Positions 33,159 to 42,354 are shown, counted from the stretch's first letter. The stretch: 51,553 nucleotides of DNA from Tidjanibacter sp. (GCA_017390585.1 JAFPBB010000023.1:1-51553); one strand, 5' to 3'. Numbers and translations are program-made. The notes: generated by a model not told the origin, from the sequence alone.

Positions 33159-34148
33159 CTACTGTTTGGTCATAGTGATGCCGTAGGCACCGCTGGTGAA
33201 GTAACCAACCAAGCTTTGGGGATTGTAACCAGCGTCGCATCCGTAAACGAGAACTGCAAAGCACAGATCTGCGGGGAAGGTGTAAACACCAGTCTCGAGA
33301 TCGTAGTCGATGTAGATCTTCTCCTCGGTGCAAGGAACGATGCTGTTACCCTGAACGGTGAAGAACATCTGGTAGCACATCTGCATAGCTGCACTGTCAT
33401 ACCACATCAGAGGCTCATAGGGCAACATATAAACCTTCTCGGTCTCTGCCTCCCAGTAAGCGTAAACAGGCGAGTATGCCCAACTCTCCCAGGGGAGAAT
33501 TTCGAAGCAACCATACTCCGAGTTCCAGCTGATGGAGGTGGTGAAGGAGCTGAATGCAGCGAAGACGCTACCGTCCGACTCTACCTTGAAGGTACCGCAA
33601 CGGCGGTCAACAGCGGTCTTGGCAAGAACTACCTCGCAAGTGTTAACAGCACCGATAGTGGTGGTTGCGCTCTCGATCTGGAAGGTGAAACGAAGCTCAT
33701 CAACATTGGTGTTGAGAATCTTCACCTCCATCTGAACCTTCTTCTGCCACTTCTTGGTATCCTCGTTGTAGTAGAGTTTCTTGTTCTCCTCCTCGTCCTT
33801 TACCTTGTAGCCGTCATAGTCGGGGAAGTTGATGTCAAACGAGGTAACCCTGTAGTCACCCATAACACCATCCTCGTTGGGAAGGCCGGTCTCATCGTGT
33901 TTACCCTCGTAAGCAGCTCCGGTCTCAACGATTTTCACTTTAGCCTTAACATCAGCAGTGTTCAAATCTGCCTCATTGTCGGCAGTAATCACCAGAGGCA
34001 CATATACATAACCTGCACCAAAACCACTCTCGAGAACAGGAACTGCGAACTCCACGGTGGTTTTGCCGGGCGTACCCACAGGCTCGCCGCAAGCTACAAG
34101 ACCTGCGCCGAAAATGAGTGCCAATGCCAAATATTTAATGGATTTCAT
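33159..34148 (-). CDS. Lipoprotein of the SusCD locus (SusE-like position)
   Basis: A 329-residue surface lipoprotein. Signal MKSIKYLALALIFGAGLVAC has lipobox GLVA-C. It occupies the place of SusE/SusF-type glycan-binding lipoproteins behind SusC and SusD (36 bp after the SusD stop). The N-terminal half looks like a beta-sandwich (TTVEFAVPVLESGFGAGYVY). The C-terminal half is strand-rich with repeated aromatics (SISWNSEYGCFEILPWESWA, then YEPLMWYDSAAMQMCYQMFF), which would suit a ligand-binding surface. No domain name can be given with confidence. The layout is reminiscent of the lipoprotein at 27512. Confidence 0.8.
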   Translation of the reverse strand: MKSIKYLALALIFGAGLVACGEPVGTPGKTTVEFAVPVLESGFGAGYVYVPLVITADNEADLNTADVKAKVKIVETGAAYEGKHDETGLPNEDGVMGDYRVTSFDINFPDYDGYKVKDEEENKKLYYNEDTKKWQKKVQMEVKILNTNVDELRFTFQIESATTTIGAVNTCEVVLAKTAVDRRCGTFKVESDGSVFAAFSSFTTSISWNSEYGCFEILPWESWAYSPVYAYWEAETEKVYMLPYEPLMWYDSAAMQMCYQMFFTVQGNSIVPCTEEKIYIDYDLETGVYTFPADLCFAVLVYGCDAGYNPQSLVGYFTSGAYGITMTKQ

Positions 34149-34184
34149 ACTTTTTCGTGTTTTAGTCGTAATTATTGTAAAATA

Positions 34185-35702
34185 TTAGTAACCGGGGTTC
34201 TGCTGGCCCTTGATCTGGGGGTTAGCATCAATCTCAGTCTTGGGAATAGGCCATACGCAACGCGAGTCGGTGATGGGTTTGTTGAGACCGTCGTAACGAT
34301 CACCGGGATAGGTCATAGCAGAGTTCTGCGAAGCAGCACGCTTAACGCCATCGCCCCAACGTTTCATATTGATCATACGGAAGCCCTCGCCTACACACTC
34401 GCGGCTCCACTCCTTCTTAACCTCGTCGAGAAGAGCACGACCGTCGGCAACAGTAACGGGCTCGGCATTCTCGATACGAGCAGCGCGGAGGTCGTTGAGT
34501 GCCTTAACACCGGTCTGGGTCTGGCCCTCGATGTTGGCGCAAGCCTCAGCAAGAATGAGGTACTGCTCTGCGATACGGAAAGGCTTGCCGGCGCTCACAT
34601 AGTTAATCTGAGTGGGCGAGCTACGGAGAGCGGGGTTACCCTCATATTTGAAGAAGATCTCCAAGTTGTCGGTAGCGGCACCCTGAACGGTGATCTCGCG
34701 GGTCTTGAAGTAGGTGGCGTAGCGGTAGTCACCATCCTCATAGAGGTCGATAAGGGTCTGGCTGGGGATGTACTGGGGATCGGGGGTCGAACCATCACGA
34801 GCGTTGTTGTCGTAGATATAGTACGAACCGGTCGAAGTACAGAGATCCTGCAAGTTGGCAGCAACGAGGAAGATGTTCTCGTTTGCAATGTCATTACGCC
34901 ACATCGACTCGATCTCAGCAGCGCTTGCTGCGAGCTGGTAGGTACCGGAGTTGATGAGCTCCTGAGCGATGGTTGCAGCCTCGGTGTAGTTCTTCATATT
35001 AAGGTGTACACGTGCGCGCATAGCCTTAACAGCGTCCTGGCTCCAGTAGTTGTAGTTCTTCTGGCCCTCGGGCAGGTAAGCAGCAGCTTTCTCGAGGTCG
35101 AGGAGGAGCTGGTTGTAGGTCTCCTCGAGGGTGTTACGACCGGGATACTTCGACGAATCCGAAGTGGGTGCATACTCGAGCTGGAGGGGAAGACCGTCGG
35201 TATTGGCAGCGGTAGCGGGGTCGTAGGCAACGCAATATTTGGTTACCAGATCCCAGTAGGCCATTACGCGGGTCATATAAGCCTCGGAGATGTACATATT
35301 TACGATCTCTTTCTCCTCCTCATCGAGAGCGTCGCCCTCAACGAGTTTGGTGAACGAGCCGATAATGTAGTTCATCGAGCCGATGATAGAGTAGTCGGAG
35401 TACCAGAGGCTCTCTGCGTCGGAGTCGTTGGTCTGCATATTCCACTGGTAGTAGAGACCATAGTAGTTACCAAAGTCTGCCATAGCGTTGAACATACCAC
35501 CGCGAATCTCCTCAATATCCAAGCGGCCACCGCCGAAGAGGCTCTTCACAGGAGTATAGATACTGATACGCATATTGGTAGCATCGTCGATGCCCTGGAT
35601 TGCAGTCGACTCATCGATTGCGGTGTAGGGCAACGTATTCATATCGCACGATACAAACAGTGCTGCAAGTGCGCTAAGTGCAATAACAATTATCCTTTTC
35701 AT
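34185..35702 (-). CDS. SusD/RagB-family nutrient-binding lipoprotein
   Basis: Surface lipoprotein that forms the lid on its SusC partner and binds the incoming oligomer. The ATG at 35702 gives MKRIIVIALSALAALFVSC with a lipobox; a start four codons earlier is possible. The 505 residues show the SusD pattern: helical TPR-like repeats (YISEAYMTRVMAYWDLVTKYCVAYD), NTLEETYNQLLLDLEKAAAYLP and the C-terminal RAARIENAEPVTVADGRALL and WPIPKTEIDANPQIKGQQNPGY. The last is the family-typical end, with WPIPxxEIxxNP. It starts 24 bp after the SusC stop. No carbohydrate enzymes are adjacent, so the substrate is open. Confidence 0.96.
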   Translation of the reverse strand: MKRIIVIALSALAALFVSCDMNTLPYTAIDESTAIQGIDDATNMRISIYTPVKSLFGGGRLDIEEIRGGMFNAMADFGNYYGLYYQWNMQTNDSDAESLWYSDYSIIGSMNYIIGSFTKLVEGDALDEEEKEIVNMYISEAYMTRVMAYWDLVTKYCVAYDPATAANTDGLPLQLEYAPTSDSSKYPGRNTLEETYNQLLLDLEKAAAYLPEGQKNYNYWSQDAVKAMRARVHLNMKNYTEAATIAQELINSGTYQLAASAAEIESMWRNDIANENIFLVAANLQDLCTSTGSYYIYDNNARDGSTPDPQYIPSQTLIDLYEDGDYRYATYFKTREITVQGAATDNLEIFFKYEGNPALRSSPTQINYVSAGKPFRIAEQYLILAEACANIEGQTQTGVKALNDLRAARIENAEPVTVADGRALLDEVKKEWSRECVGEGFRMINMKRWGDGVKRAASQNSAMTYPGDRYDGLNKPITDSRCVWPIPKTEIDANPQIKGQQNPGY

Positions 35703-35725
35703 ATTCGTTTGCATATTTTAGATGG

Positions 35726-38700
35726 TTAGAACGAGAGCTCGAGACCTACGGTGTACTGGCGAGTGCCGGGATAGGTACCCTTCGAACCGTTGCGGAAGTA
35801 CTCGGGGTCGAAACCAAGATAGTTAGTCAAAGTCCAGAGGTTACGGCCAATTGCGTATACCCTTGCACCCTGAATGAATGCGCCCTCGCCGAACAAGCTA
35901 CCGGGAACGTTGTAGGAAACGGTCACATTCTTCAGACGGAGGAATGCTGCATTGGAGTAAACAGTGTCATCGAAGTGGAACTCGGTACCTGCCTTAGGAA
36001 TGCTGGTAACATCACCGGGCTGCTGCCAGATGTCCAACAGACGACGCTCGTAGCGAGTACCACCGAGCGAACCGAAGTTCAAGTTGGCGGTGTAGAATTT
36101 CTCATTGAGCCACATCCAACGCTCACCTACCCACGAGAAGTCGGCGCTGATCTGGAGGTTGCCCAGCATCAACGAAGTACCGAAACCACCCGACCAGTCG
36201 GCCACGTAGCTCTTACCATACCAATCCTCGTAGCTATCCGAGTAAACTTTGGTTACGTTGCCATCCTTGTCATACCACATAGGAGCACCGTCGCGGGGGT
36301 CAACACCTGCGGAAGTAACGCCGGTGAACTCACCTACGCTGTGACCTACTGCATAGCGAAGACCGGTCGCACCATCTACGTAGTCCTCAGTCTCGCCGTA
36401 GAGGGCAAGAATCTTATTCTTGTTGTAGGAAACGTTGCCATAAACGGTCCAGAGCATATTGGCAGCCTGCACGAGGTCGTAGCTGAACTGAACGTCCACA
36501 CCACGGTTGCGCATCTTACCAACGTTACCCCAACCACTTGCATAACCGGTGGTTGCCGAGTAGGGCATCTCCATCAACATATTGTCGGTTACACGGTTGT
36601 AGAACTCAACATCGAGGCTCATACGGTTGAACATACGGCTTGCGAAACCAATGTTGAAGCTCTTCATAACCTCCCAGGTCAGACCCTCGTTGGAAGGCTG
36701 TGCGATACCGGTACCACCAACACCGTTGTACTGAGGACCGGAAGCTACAAGACCATAGGCGAGGTAGTTGGAGATACCCGAGTTACCGGTAGTACCGTAG
36801 CTGGCTTTCAGACGGAGGTCGTTGATGTAGTCGTATGCGAGCATAAACTCCTCGGTCTTAACGTTCCACATACCACCCAAGCTCCAGAAGGTACCCCAGC
36901 GGTTGCTTGCACCGAACTTCGACGAACCATCGGTACGGAGCGAAGCGTCAATGTGGTATTTACCATCGTAGTTGTAGGATGCGCGGCCGAAGAACGAGTT
37001 GTAAACCTCGTCAACAATCGAGTGACTGCTGAGGCTGAGGGTCTCCGAAGTACCTGCGGAGAGCATAGTCAGACGGTCGTCGGTCAAACCCGAGATCGAA
37101 ACACCAAAGCCCTCGCTGTTGGCAACGATAGACTCCTGACCAACCAGCAGAACTACGTTGTGAACATCGTCCATCGAGAATTTGTACTCAGCGGTGTTGG
37201 TAGCGGTGAGCTGGTAGTAGCGGCTGTAAGCCTCTGCCCTCTGACCGTTGAGAAGAACATTACCCTTGGCGTCCTCATACGAAGGCATTCTCCACGAGCT
37301 ACCACGCGACATCGAACCATCGATTGCCTGAACTGCTTTCAGAGTGAAGCCCTCGAAGGGTTTGATCTCCTGATAGATGTTACCCGACAAGCGAATAGTG
37401 TTGTTGGAGGTGGGGAATTTCTCGTAGTAGTAGTAGGGGTTAACAACGTCGCTATCGAAACCATTCTCCTGGAGGAAGTATTTCACCTCACCAGCCTCGA
37501 AGTCGTAGCCATCGAACTCGCCGTTATCAGTCCACTTAACGGGGTAGGGAGCCAAGTAGGTAGCCTTACCGTAAACCAGACCGTCAACCGACTGAACATA
37601 CCAACCGGTAACCGAAGTCTGATACTCCGAGTAGCTCATATTCACGTTTGCACCCACTTTCAACCAAGGTTTAGCCTGAGCGTCAACGTTGGTACGGAAG
37701 GTGTAGCGGGTGTTGCCCGAACGGGGAGCGATACCCTCGGTGTCGAGGTAACCTGCCGAAATGTAGTAGTTGATACCATTGGAAGAACCGGTGATCGAAG
37801 CATCAATGTTGGCCACGGGAGCGTTGCTCTGGTATGCGTAGCCTTTCCAGTCGAAGTTGAAGTCGTTCCTCTTAACCCAAGCTTTCTTCTGTGCCCACTC
37901 CTCGGCGCTGGCGCCGTTGATGGTCTTATCGGGATAGAGAATCTCTTCGAAGCACATCTGCTCATAACCGGTCATCAGCTCAAATGCCTTGTTCTCGATC
38001 ATTGCCGAGAAACCACCCTGCATACGAACCTGAACGAGCGACTTAGCAGCAGTACCCTTCTTGGTGGTAACGTACATAACGCCGTTTGCTGCACGCGAAC
38101 CGTAGATAGCGGTCGAAGCAGCATCTTTCAGCATAACCACGCTCTCGATATCATTCGAGTTAAGGTTGTTGAGCACGCTCGACGAAACGGGGGTACCATC
38201 GAGAATGATGAGGGGCTCGGTGCTGGCGTTGAACGACGACACACCACGCATCATCATAGTCGAACCTGCAGTAGGCTCACCCGACGAGGTAAACACCTGC
38301 AGACCGGGGATCTTACCCTGAAGTACGTCGGCAACGTTAGCCACGGGAGTGCTTGCAACCTTGTCACCCTTCACGCTCGAAACCGAACCTACAAGCGACT
38401 TGGCAGCTACGCCCGAACCGTAACCTACCACAACAAGCTCCTCCATCTGGTGAGCATCGGCTTTCATTACCACGTTAATAGTGGTACGGCCGGCAACAGC
38501 CACATTCTGGGTTGCCAAACCTACATACGAAAACTCCAAGGTTGCATCTTTAGCAGCCTTGATCTCGTATTGACCATTAACGTCAGTGATCGTTGCCACT
38601 GTTGTACCGACTACCGAAACAGTTGCGCCAATGACGGGTGCACCCGACTCCTCGCTAACCGTACCGGTAATTCGCTGACCTTGAGCTACTGCACTCACGC

Positions 38701-38743
38701 AGAACATCAAGATTGCAAAAATTGATAGTACAATTTTTCTCAT
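35726..38743 (-). CDS. SusC/RagA-family TonB-linked outer-membrane transporter
   Basis: A 1,005-residue outer-membrane barrel that imports large nutrients with SusD. The signal peptide MRKIVLSIFAILMFCVSAVAQ is followed by a carboxypeptidase-regulatory-like domain (about 22-95, ITGTVSEESGAPVIGATVSV). The TonB box region with MEELVVVGYG follows, then the plug (VANVADVLQGKIPGLQVFTS, then GVSSFNASTEPLIILDGTPV, and SIEVLKDAAS-like VVMLKDAASTAIYGSRAANG). The rest is a 22-strand-type barrel ending GTRQYTVGLELSF. Expression would depend on TonB/ExbBD. The 570-bp region upstream has no strict -7 box, which fits control by an ECF sigma or a two-component hybrid not present in this window. Confidence 0.97.
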   Translation of the reverse strand: MRKIVLSIFAILMFCVSAVAQGQRITGTVSEESGAPVIGATVSVVGTTVATITDVNGQYEIKAAKDATLEFSYVGLATQNVAVAGRTTINVVMKADAHQMEELVVVGYGSGVAAKSLVGSVSSVKGDKVASTPVANVADVLQGKIPGLQVFTSSGEPTAGSTMMMRGVSSFNASTEPLIILDGTPVSSSVLNNLNSNDIESVVMLKDAASTAIYGSRAANGVMYVTTKKGTAAKSLVQVRMQGGFSAMIENKAFELMTGYEQMCFEEILYPDKTINGASAEEWAQKKAWVKRNDFNFDWKGYAYQSNAPVANIDASITGSSNGINYYISAGYLDTEGIAPRSGNTRYTFRTNVDAQAKPWLKVGANVNMSYSEYQTSVTGWYVQSVDGLVYGKATYLAPYPVKWTDNGEFDGYDFEAGEVKYFLQENGFDSDVVNPYYYYEKFPTSNNTIRLSGNIYQEIKPFEGFTLKAVQAIDGSMSRGSSWRMPSYEDAKGNVLLNGQRAEAYSRYYQLTATNTAEYKFSMDDVHNVVLLVGQESIVANSEGFGVSISGLTDDRLTMLSAGTSETLSLSSHSIVDEVYNSFFGRASYNYDGKYHIDASLRTDGSSKFGASNRWGTFWSLGGMWNVKTEEFMLAYDYINDLRLKASYGTTGNSGISNYLAYGLVASGPQYNGVGGTGIAQPSNEGLTWEVMKSFNIGFASRMFNRMSLDVEFYNRVTDNMLMEMPYSATTGYASGWGNVGKMRNRGVDVQFSYDLVQAANMLWTVYGNVSYNKNKILALYGETEDYVDGATGLRYAVGHSVGEFTGVTSAGVDPRDGAPMWYDKDGNVTKVYSDSYEDWYGKSYVADWSGGFGTSLMLGNLQISADFSWVGERWMWLNEKFYTANLNFGSLGGTRYERRLLDIWQQPGDVTSIPKAGTEFHFDDTVYSNAAFLRLKNVTVSYNVPGSLFGEGAFIQGARVYAIGRNLWTLTNYLGFDPEYFRNGSKGTYPGTRQYTVGLELSF

Positions 38744-39048
38744 ACGATTTGTGTTTTTAGTTTGTGTTGTTAATAAAGTTTGTAGTGTTTTAGTGTTGTC
38801 TTTTGTTTCATCCTCTGCGCGGACGACCTTGGCCTCTAATTTGGGGACATCCCCAGCCGCCCAATTTTATCTCTTTTACTATTTTTCTCCACTTATTTTC
38901 TCCACCAAGAAAAATTTTATCGACATTTTCCGCCAACAAAACCTCCCTGTCGGAGCCGCATAGTCGCATTTCACATCCCTCGACCCCATCCATCGACGAC
39001 GCCAAACAATCGTAACCCAAACAGTCACAACCATTTAACCTCGCGGGC

Positions 39049-39065
39049 AATTTCGGAGCGAAATT
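39049..39065. promoter_or_regulatory. Candidate regulatory palindrome AATTTCG-GAG-CGAAATT
   Basis: Perfect 7-bp arms around a 3-bp spacer, located about 300 bp from the SusC start and 250 bp from tkt. It could be an operator for either gene; there is no second copy in the window that I noticed. Confidence 0.35.
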
Positions 39066-39243
39066 TAACCACACGTTTTAATGCGTAAAATTACAAATTC
39101 TTGTTGAAATTTCCAAACGTTCCGCAAAATAAAATCTCCACACTATTGTCACTTTTTCCCTCTCAGGACCCCATCAACACCCACCTCACGCCAAATGTTT
39201 GAAAAATCAACCGCCAAAGCGAAACAATTCTGCCAAAAAACAT

Positions 39244-39251
39244 TATATTTG
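39244..39251 (+). promoter_or_regulatory. -7 element for transketolase
   Basis: TATATTTG, a consensus -7 box 62 bp before the tkt ATG. No TTTG at 19-21 bp upstream. Confidence 0.55.
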
Positions 39252-39313
39252 TGGATTCGATAACGATGAGAACACAATAAATATATAGTCACCACACAAA
39301 ACCTTACCCGATT

Positions 39314-41338
39314 ATGAACAACAAACTCTCCCGCAAAGCTGCCGACAACATCCGCATCCTTGCACTCTCAATGGTGGAAAAAGCCAAATCCGGACACCCC
39401 GGTGGCGCAATGGGCGGCGCAGATTTCATCAACGTACTCTACTCCGAGTTCCTGCGCTACGATCCCGACAACTACGCCTACCCCTTCCGTGACCGCCTCT
39501 TCCTCGACCCCGGCCATATGTCGCCTATGCTCTATGGCGCTCTCGCCTTGGCGGACATTATGCCCCTCGAGGAGCTCAAGAACTTCCGCCAGTGGGGTAG
39601 CGTGACTCCCGGTCACCCCGAGCGCGACTTGGCTCACGCCATTGAGAACACCTCCGGCCCCTTGGGTCAGGGACACGCAATGGCGGTGGGTGCAGCTATG
39701 GCAGAGCGCTTCCTCGCCACACGCTTCGGCGAGTGGACGGCCCACAAGACCTATGTATATATATCCGACGGCGCTGTGGAGGAGGAGATCTCACAGGGTG
39801 TGGGCCGCATCGCCGGCCACCTCGGACTCGCCAACATCATTATGTTCTACGACTCCAACAACATCCAGCTCTCGACCACCGTGGAGGATGTCGACACCGA
39901 GGACGTAGCTGCCAAATATAGGGCTTGGAATTGGAACGTGCTCGAGTGCGACGGCAACTGCGCCGCCAGCATCCGCGAGGCTCTCAACGCTTCGCTCACA
40001 GAGCAGGAGAGGCCTACATTAATAATAGGTAAAACCATTATGGGCTTGGGCGCTCTCGATGCAGAGGGTGGCAGTTTCGAGAACAAGATTTCCACCCACG
40101 GCCAGCCCATCTCCGCAGCAGGTGCCAACCCCGCACGCACCATCGAAAACCTGGGTGGCGACAGCAACGACCCCTTCCAGATTTTCCCCGACGTGGCAGA
40201 GCTCTATGCAGCCCGCAGGGAGGAGCTCCGTGCGTGGGCCGCAGAGCGTCGTGAGGTGGAGGCAAAATGGAGGGCCGAGAACCCCGAATTGGCCACCAAA
40301 CTCGACCTCTTCTTGAGCGGTAAGACCCCCGAAATCGACTACTCGAAAATTGCAATTGCAGCAGGTTCGGCAACCCGAAATGCCTCGGCAACAGTGCTTG
40401 GTGCATTTGCAGAACAGATTGAGAATATGATAGTTGCATCGGCCGACCTGAGCAACTCCGACAAGACCGACGGCTATCTCAAAAAGACCCACGCTTTTGC
40501 CAAAGGCGACTGGAGCGGCAAGTTCTTCCAGGCCGGCGTTTCGGAGCTTACGATGGCCTGCATTATGAACGGTATGGCCCTCCACGGAGGTGTCATTCCC
40601 GCCTGCGGAACCTTCTTCGTATTCTCGGATTATATGAAGCCCGCGGTGCGCCTCTCGGCCCTGATGCGTAGCCACGTTATCTACATCTGGAGCCACGACT
40701 CGTTCCGTGTGGGCGAGGACGGCCCCACCCACCAGCCCATCGAGCACGAGGCACAAATCCGCCTGCTCGAACACCTCCACAACCACAACGGTGAGCGCAG
40801 TATGGTAGTACTCCGCCCCGCCGATGGTGCCGAGACCGTGGAGGCTTGGAGATTGGCAATGGAGGAGGAGCGCCCCGTGGCACTCATCACCTCGCGCCAG
40901 AACATCAAAGATCTCCCCGCCATTGGCGACGACCGCCGCAAGGAGGCCGAAGGCCTGCGCAAAGGTGGCTATGTGGTGTGGGATTGCGAGAATCCCCAGG
41001 CTGTGCTCATTGCCAGCGGTAGCGAGGTTTCCACCCTGGTGGAGGGTGCAGAATTGCTCAAAGAGGAGGGCATCGGCGTGCGCATCGTGAGCGTTCCCAG
41101 CGAGGGTATCTTCCGCGACCAACCCAAAGAGTATCAGCGCTCTGTGCTTCCCGAGGGACTCCCCCGCTATGGTATGACCGCAGGTCTGCCCGTGACTCTC
41201 GAGGGCCTCGTTGGCGAGAATGGCAGGATTCACGGCGTGAACCACTTTGGCTACTCGGCCCCCTACAAGGTTCTCGATGAGAAATTTGGTTTCAACGGTG
41301 CCACTGTTGCTGCCGAGGTGAAGGAGATGCTGGGCTAA
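39314..41338 (+). CDS. tkt: Transketolase
   Basis: Thiamine-diphosphate enzyme that moves two-carbon units between sugar phosphates in the pentose phosphate pathway. The 674-residue protein has the full three-domain layout. The N-terminal part has SGHPGGAMGGADFINVLY and GSVTPGHPERDLAHAIENTS then GPLGQGHAMAVGAAMAER. The ThDP region is YVYISDGAVEEEISQGVGRI and ending in the metal-binding MFYDSNNIQLS. The middle domain shows HSFRVGEDGPTHQPIEHEAQ (here HDSFRVGEDG), the family's substrate loop. It has its own promoter and a strong terminator. It has no operon partners. Confidence 0.97.
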   Translation: MNNKLSRKAADNIRILALSMVEKAKSGHPGGAMGGADFINVLYSEFLRYDPDNYAYPFRDRLFLDPGHMSPMLYGALALADIMPLEELKNFRQWGSVTPGHPERDLAHAIENTSGPLGQGHAMAVGAAMAERFLATRFGEWTAHKTYVYISDGAVEEEISQGVGRIAGHLGLANIIMFYDSNNIQLSTTVEDVDTEDVAAKYRAWNWNVLECDGNCAASIREALNASLTEQERPTLIIGKTIMGLGALDAEGGSFENKISTHGQPISAAGANPARTIENLGGDSNDPFQIFPDVAELYAARREELRAWAAERREVEAKWRAENPELATKLDLFLSGKTPEIDYSKIAIAAGSATRNASATVLGAFAEQIENMIVASADLSNSDKTDGYLKKTHAFAKGDWSGKFFQAGVSELTMACIMNGMALHGGVIPACGTFFVFSDYMKPAVRLSALMRSHVIYIWSHDSFRVGEDGPTHQPIEHEAQIRLLEHLHNHNGERSMVVLRPADGAETVEAWRLAMEEERPVALITSRQNIKDLPAIGDDRRKEAEGLRKGGYVVWDCENPQAVLIASGSEVSTLVEGAELLKEEGIGVRIVSVPSEGIFRDQPKEYQRSVLPEGLPRYGMTAGLPVTLEGLVGENGRIHGVNHFGYSAPYKVLDEKFGFNGATVAAEVKEMLG

Positions 41339-41360
41339 TTGGCCTATTCCCTTGAACCAT

Positions 41361-41395
41361 ACTCCCTTCTCCCCCTGCGGAGAGGGGAGTTTTTT
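41361..41395 (+). terminator. Terminator after tkt
   Basis: ACTCCCTTCTCC pairs with GGAGAGGGGAGT (one wobble) around CCCTGC, followed by TTTTT. A clear rho-independent terminator. Confidence 0.85.
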
Positions 41396-41417
41396 GTGGT
41401 AAAATTTGCGGTTTGGA

Positions 41418-41448
41418 TTTTGCAGTTCAGATTAAATTTGTATATTTG
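41418..41448 (+). promoter_or_regulatory. Promoter of rpmB-rpmG-DUF4295
   Basis: -33 TTTG (41418-41421), exactly 19 bp, -7 TATATTTG (41441-41448): one of the best promoters in the window, as expected for ribosomal protein genes. The rpmB ATG is 50 bp downstream. Confidence 0.85.
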
Positions 41449-41498
41449 CGGGCTCAAAATGGGCAAAATTTATTAACCAATTAATTAACTTATTGTAA

Positions 41499-41735
41499 AT
41501 GAGCAAGATTTGCGAAATCACCGGTAAAACTGCTCAGTCGGGCAACAACGTTTCCCACTCGAACAGGCGCACCAAACGCAAATTCAATCTTAACTTGAAG
41601 ACAAAGCGTTTTTGGAGCGAGGAGGAGAACCGCTGGATTACCCTCAAAGTAACCGCAGCTGGTATCAAAACCATCAACAAAAAAGGTCTGGATGCAGCAC
41701 TCAAAGAGGCTAAAGCACCCGCAAAAATTTACTAA
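41499..41735 (+). CDS. rpmB: 50S ribosomal protein L28
   Basis: A 78-residue ribosomal protein of normal length for this phylum. It starts [20 protein letters not shown] and contains [19 protein letters not shown], the conserved basic L28 core, followed by [20 protein letters not shown]. It leads a three-gene cluster with rpmG and a DUF4295 gene (24 bp and 14 bp gaps), the standard arrangement in Bacteroidota, under a strong promoter. Confidence 0.98.
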   Translation: MSKICEITGKTAQSGNNVSHSNRRTKRKFNLNLKTKRFWSEEENRWITLKVTAAGIKTINKKGLDAALKEAKAPAKIY

Positions 41736-41759
41736 TCTTTTTTAACGATTTAGAAAAGT

Positions 41760-41948
41760 ATGGCAAAAAAAGGTAAAGGTAACCGAGTACAGGTCATTCT
41801 CGAGTGTACCGAGCAGAAGGCAAGCGGTGTTCCCGGTATGAGCCGTTACATCACTACCAAAAACAAAAAGAACACACCCGACCGTATGGAGCGTAAGAAA
41901 TACAATCCTTACTTGAAGAGGGTAACTATCCACCGTGAGATTAAATAA
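41760..41948 (+). CDS. rpmG: 50S ribosomal protein L33
   Basis: A 62-residue ribosomal protein: [20 protein letters not shown] followed by [20 protein letters not shown] and a basic end with [17 protein letters not shown]. The zinc-binding cysteine pairs of some L33 paralogues are absent (only one Cys is present), so this is the zinc-independent form. It lies between rpmB and the DUF4295 gene. Confidence 0.97.
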   Translation: MAKKGKGNRVQVILECTEQKASGVPGMSRYITTKNKKNTPDRMERKKYNPYLKRVTIHREIK

Positions 41949-41962
41949 GGAGGGAAAGAACT

Positions 41963-42121
41963 ATGGCAAAGAAAGTAGTTGCAACACTTAAGAAAGAGGG
42001 TGCAAACAAGGGTTTTACCAAATGCATCAAAATGGTTAAATCGGAGAAGACCGGTGCTTACGTTTTCAAAACCGACGTAGTTCCCACCGAGGAGGTTAAG
42101 GAGTTCTTCAACAAGAAATAA
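41963..42121 (+). CDS. DUF4295 small basic protein
   Basis: A 52-residue basic protein: MAKKVVATLKKEGANKGFTK, CIKMVKSEKTGAYVFKTDVV and PTEEVKEFFNKK. This is the DUF4295 family, found almost only in Bacteroidota directly behind rpmG. It is probably ribosome-associated, judging from its gene neighbours, size and charge, but its role is not established. It begins 14 bp after rpmG, with a purine-rich AGGAGGGAAAG upstream that resembles a Shine-Dalgarno sequence. In many relatives ftsY follows next; here a terminator does. Confidence 0.9.
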   Translation: MAKKVVATLKKEGANKGFTKCIKMVKSEKTGAYVFKTDVVPTEEVKEFFNKK

Positions 42122-42171
42122 TCCACAACCGACGATTGACCGGTATTTTGGACCCATCCGAGGTCCTCAAT

Positions 42172-42205
42172 ACAAAAGGCGTTCCAGAAAAGGAGCGCCT
42201 TTTGT
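42172..42205 (+). terminator. Terminator of the L28-L33-DUF4295 operon
   Basis: ACAAAAGGCGTTCC pairs with GGAGCGCCTTTTGT (one wobble) around AGAAAA. The 3' arm supplies the T run. Confidence 0.8.
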
Positions 42206-42322
42206 GTGTTTTGGCATCGAGTGTGGATACAAGAAAAGAGCAACTCGCAACTCGCTGCGGAGAGTACGCAACAGAATTGGACGGCAGAGGTGAGAAAAAA
42301 GAGTGAAAAAGTGGAGAAAAAA

Positions 42323-42354
42323 TTTCCTCTTCTCGCAGGAAAATACTACATTTG
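42323..42354 (+). promoter_or_regulatory. Promoter of the large beta-helix lipoprotein gene
   Basis: TTTC (42323-42326), 20 bp, then -7 TACATTTG (42347-42354). The gene starts 163 bp further on, so the transcript has a long leader. Confidence 0.65.

Larger units (their letters stand above)
38744..39313. other. 570-bp intergenic region between susC-type gene and tkt
   Basis: No gene is convincing here. It holds the T-rich leader of the SusC gene, a small GGGG/CCCC hairpin near 38842-38854, a 17-bp palindrome at 39049-39065 and the -7 box of tkt at 39244-39251. A Bacteroidota -7 box for the SusC gene could not be found on the minus strand. Confidence 0.6.

Noticed and set aside
33108-38725. 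Long plus-strand frames opposite SusC and SusD
   Set aside because: They are stop-free only because of codon bias in the SusCD genes; they have no signal, domain or promoter.
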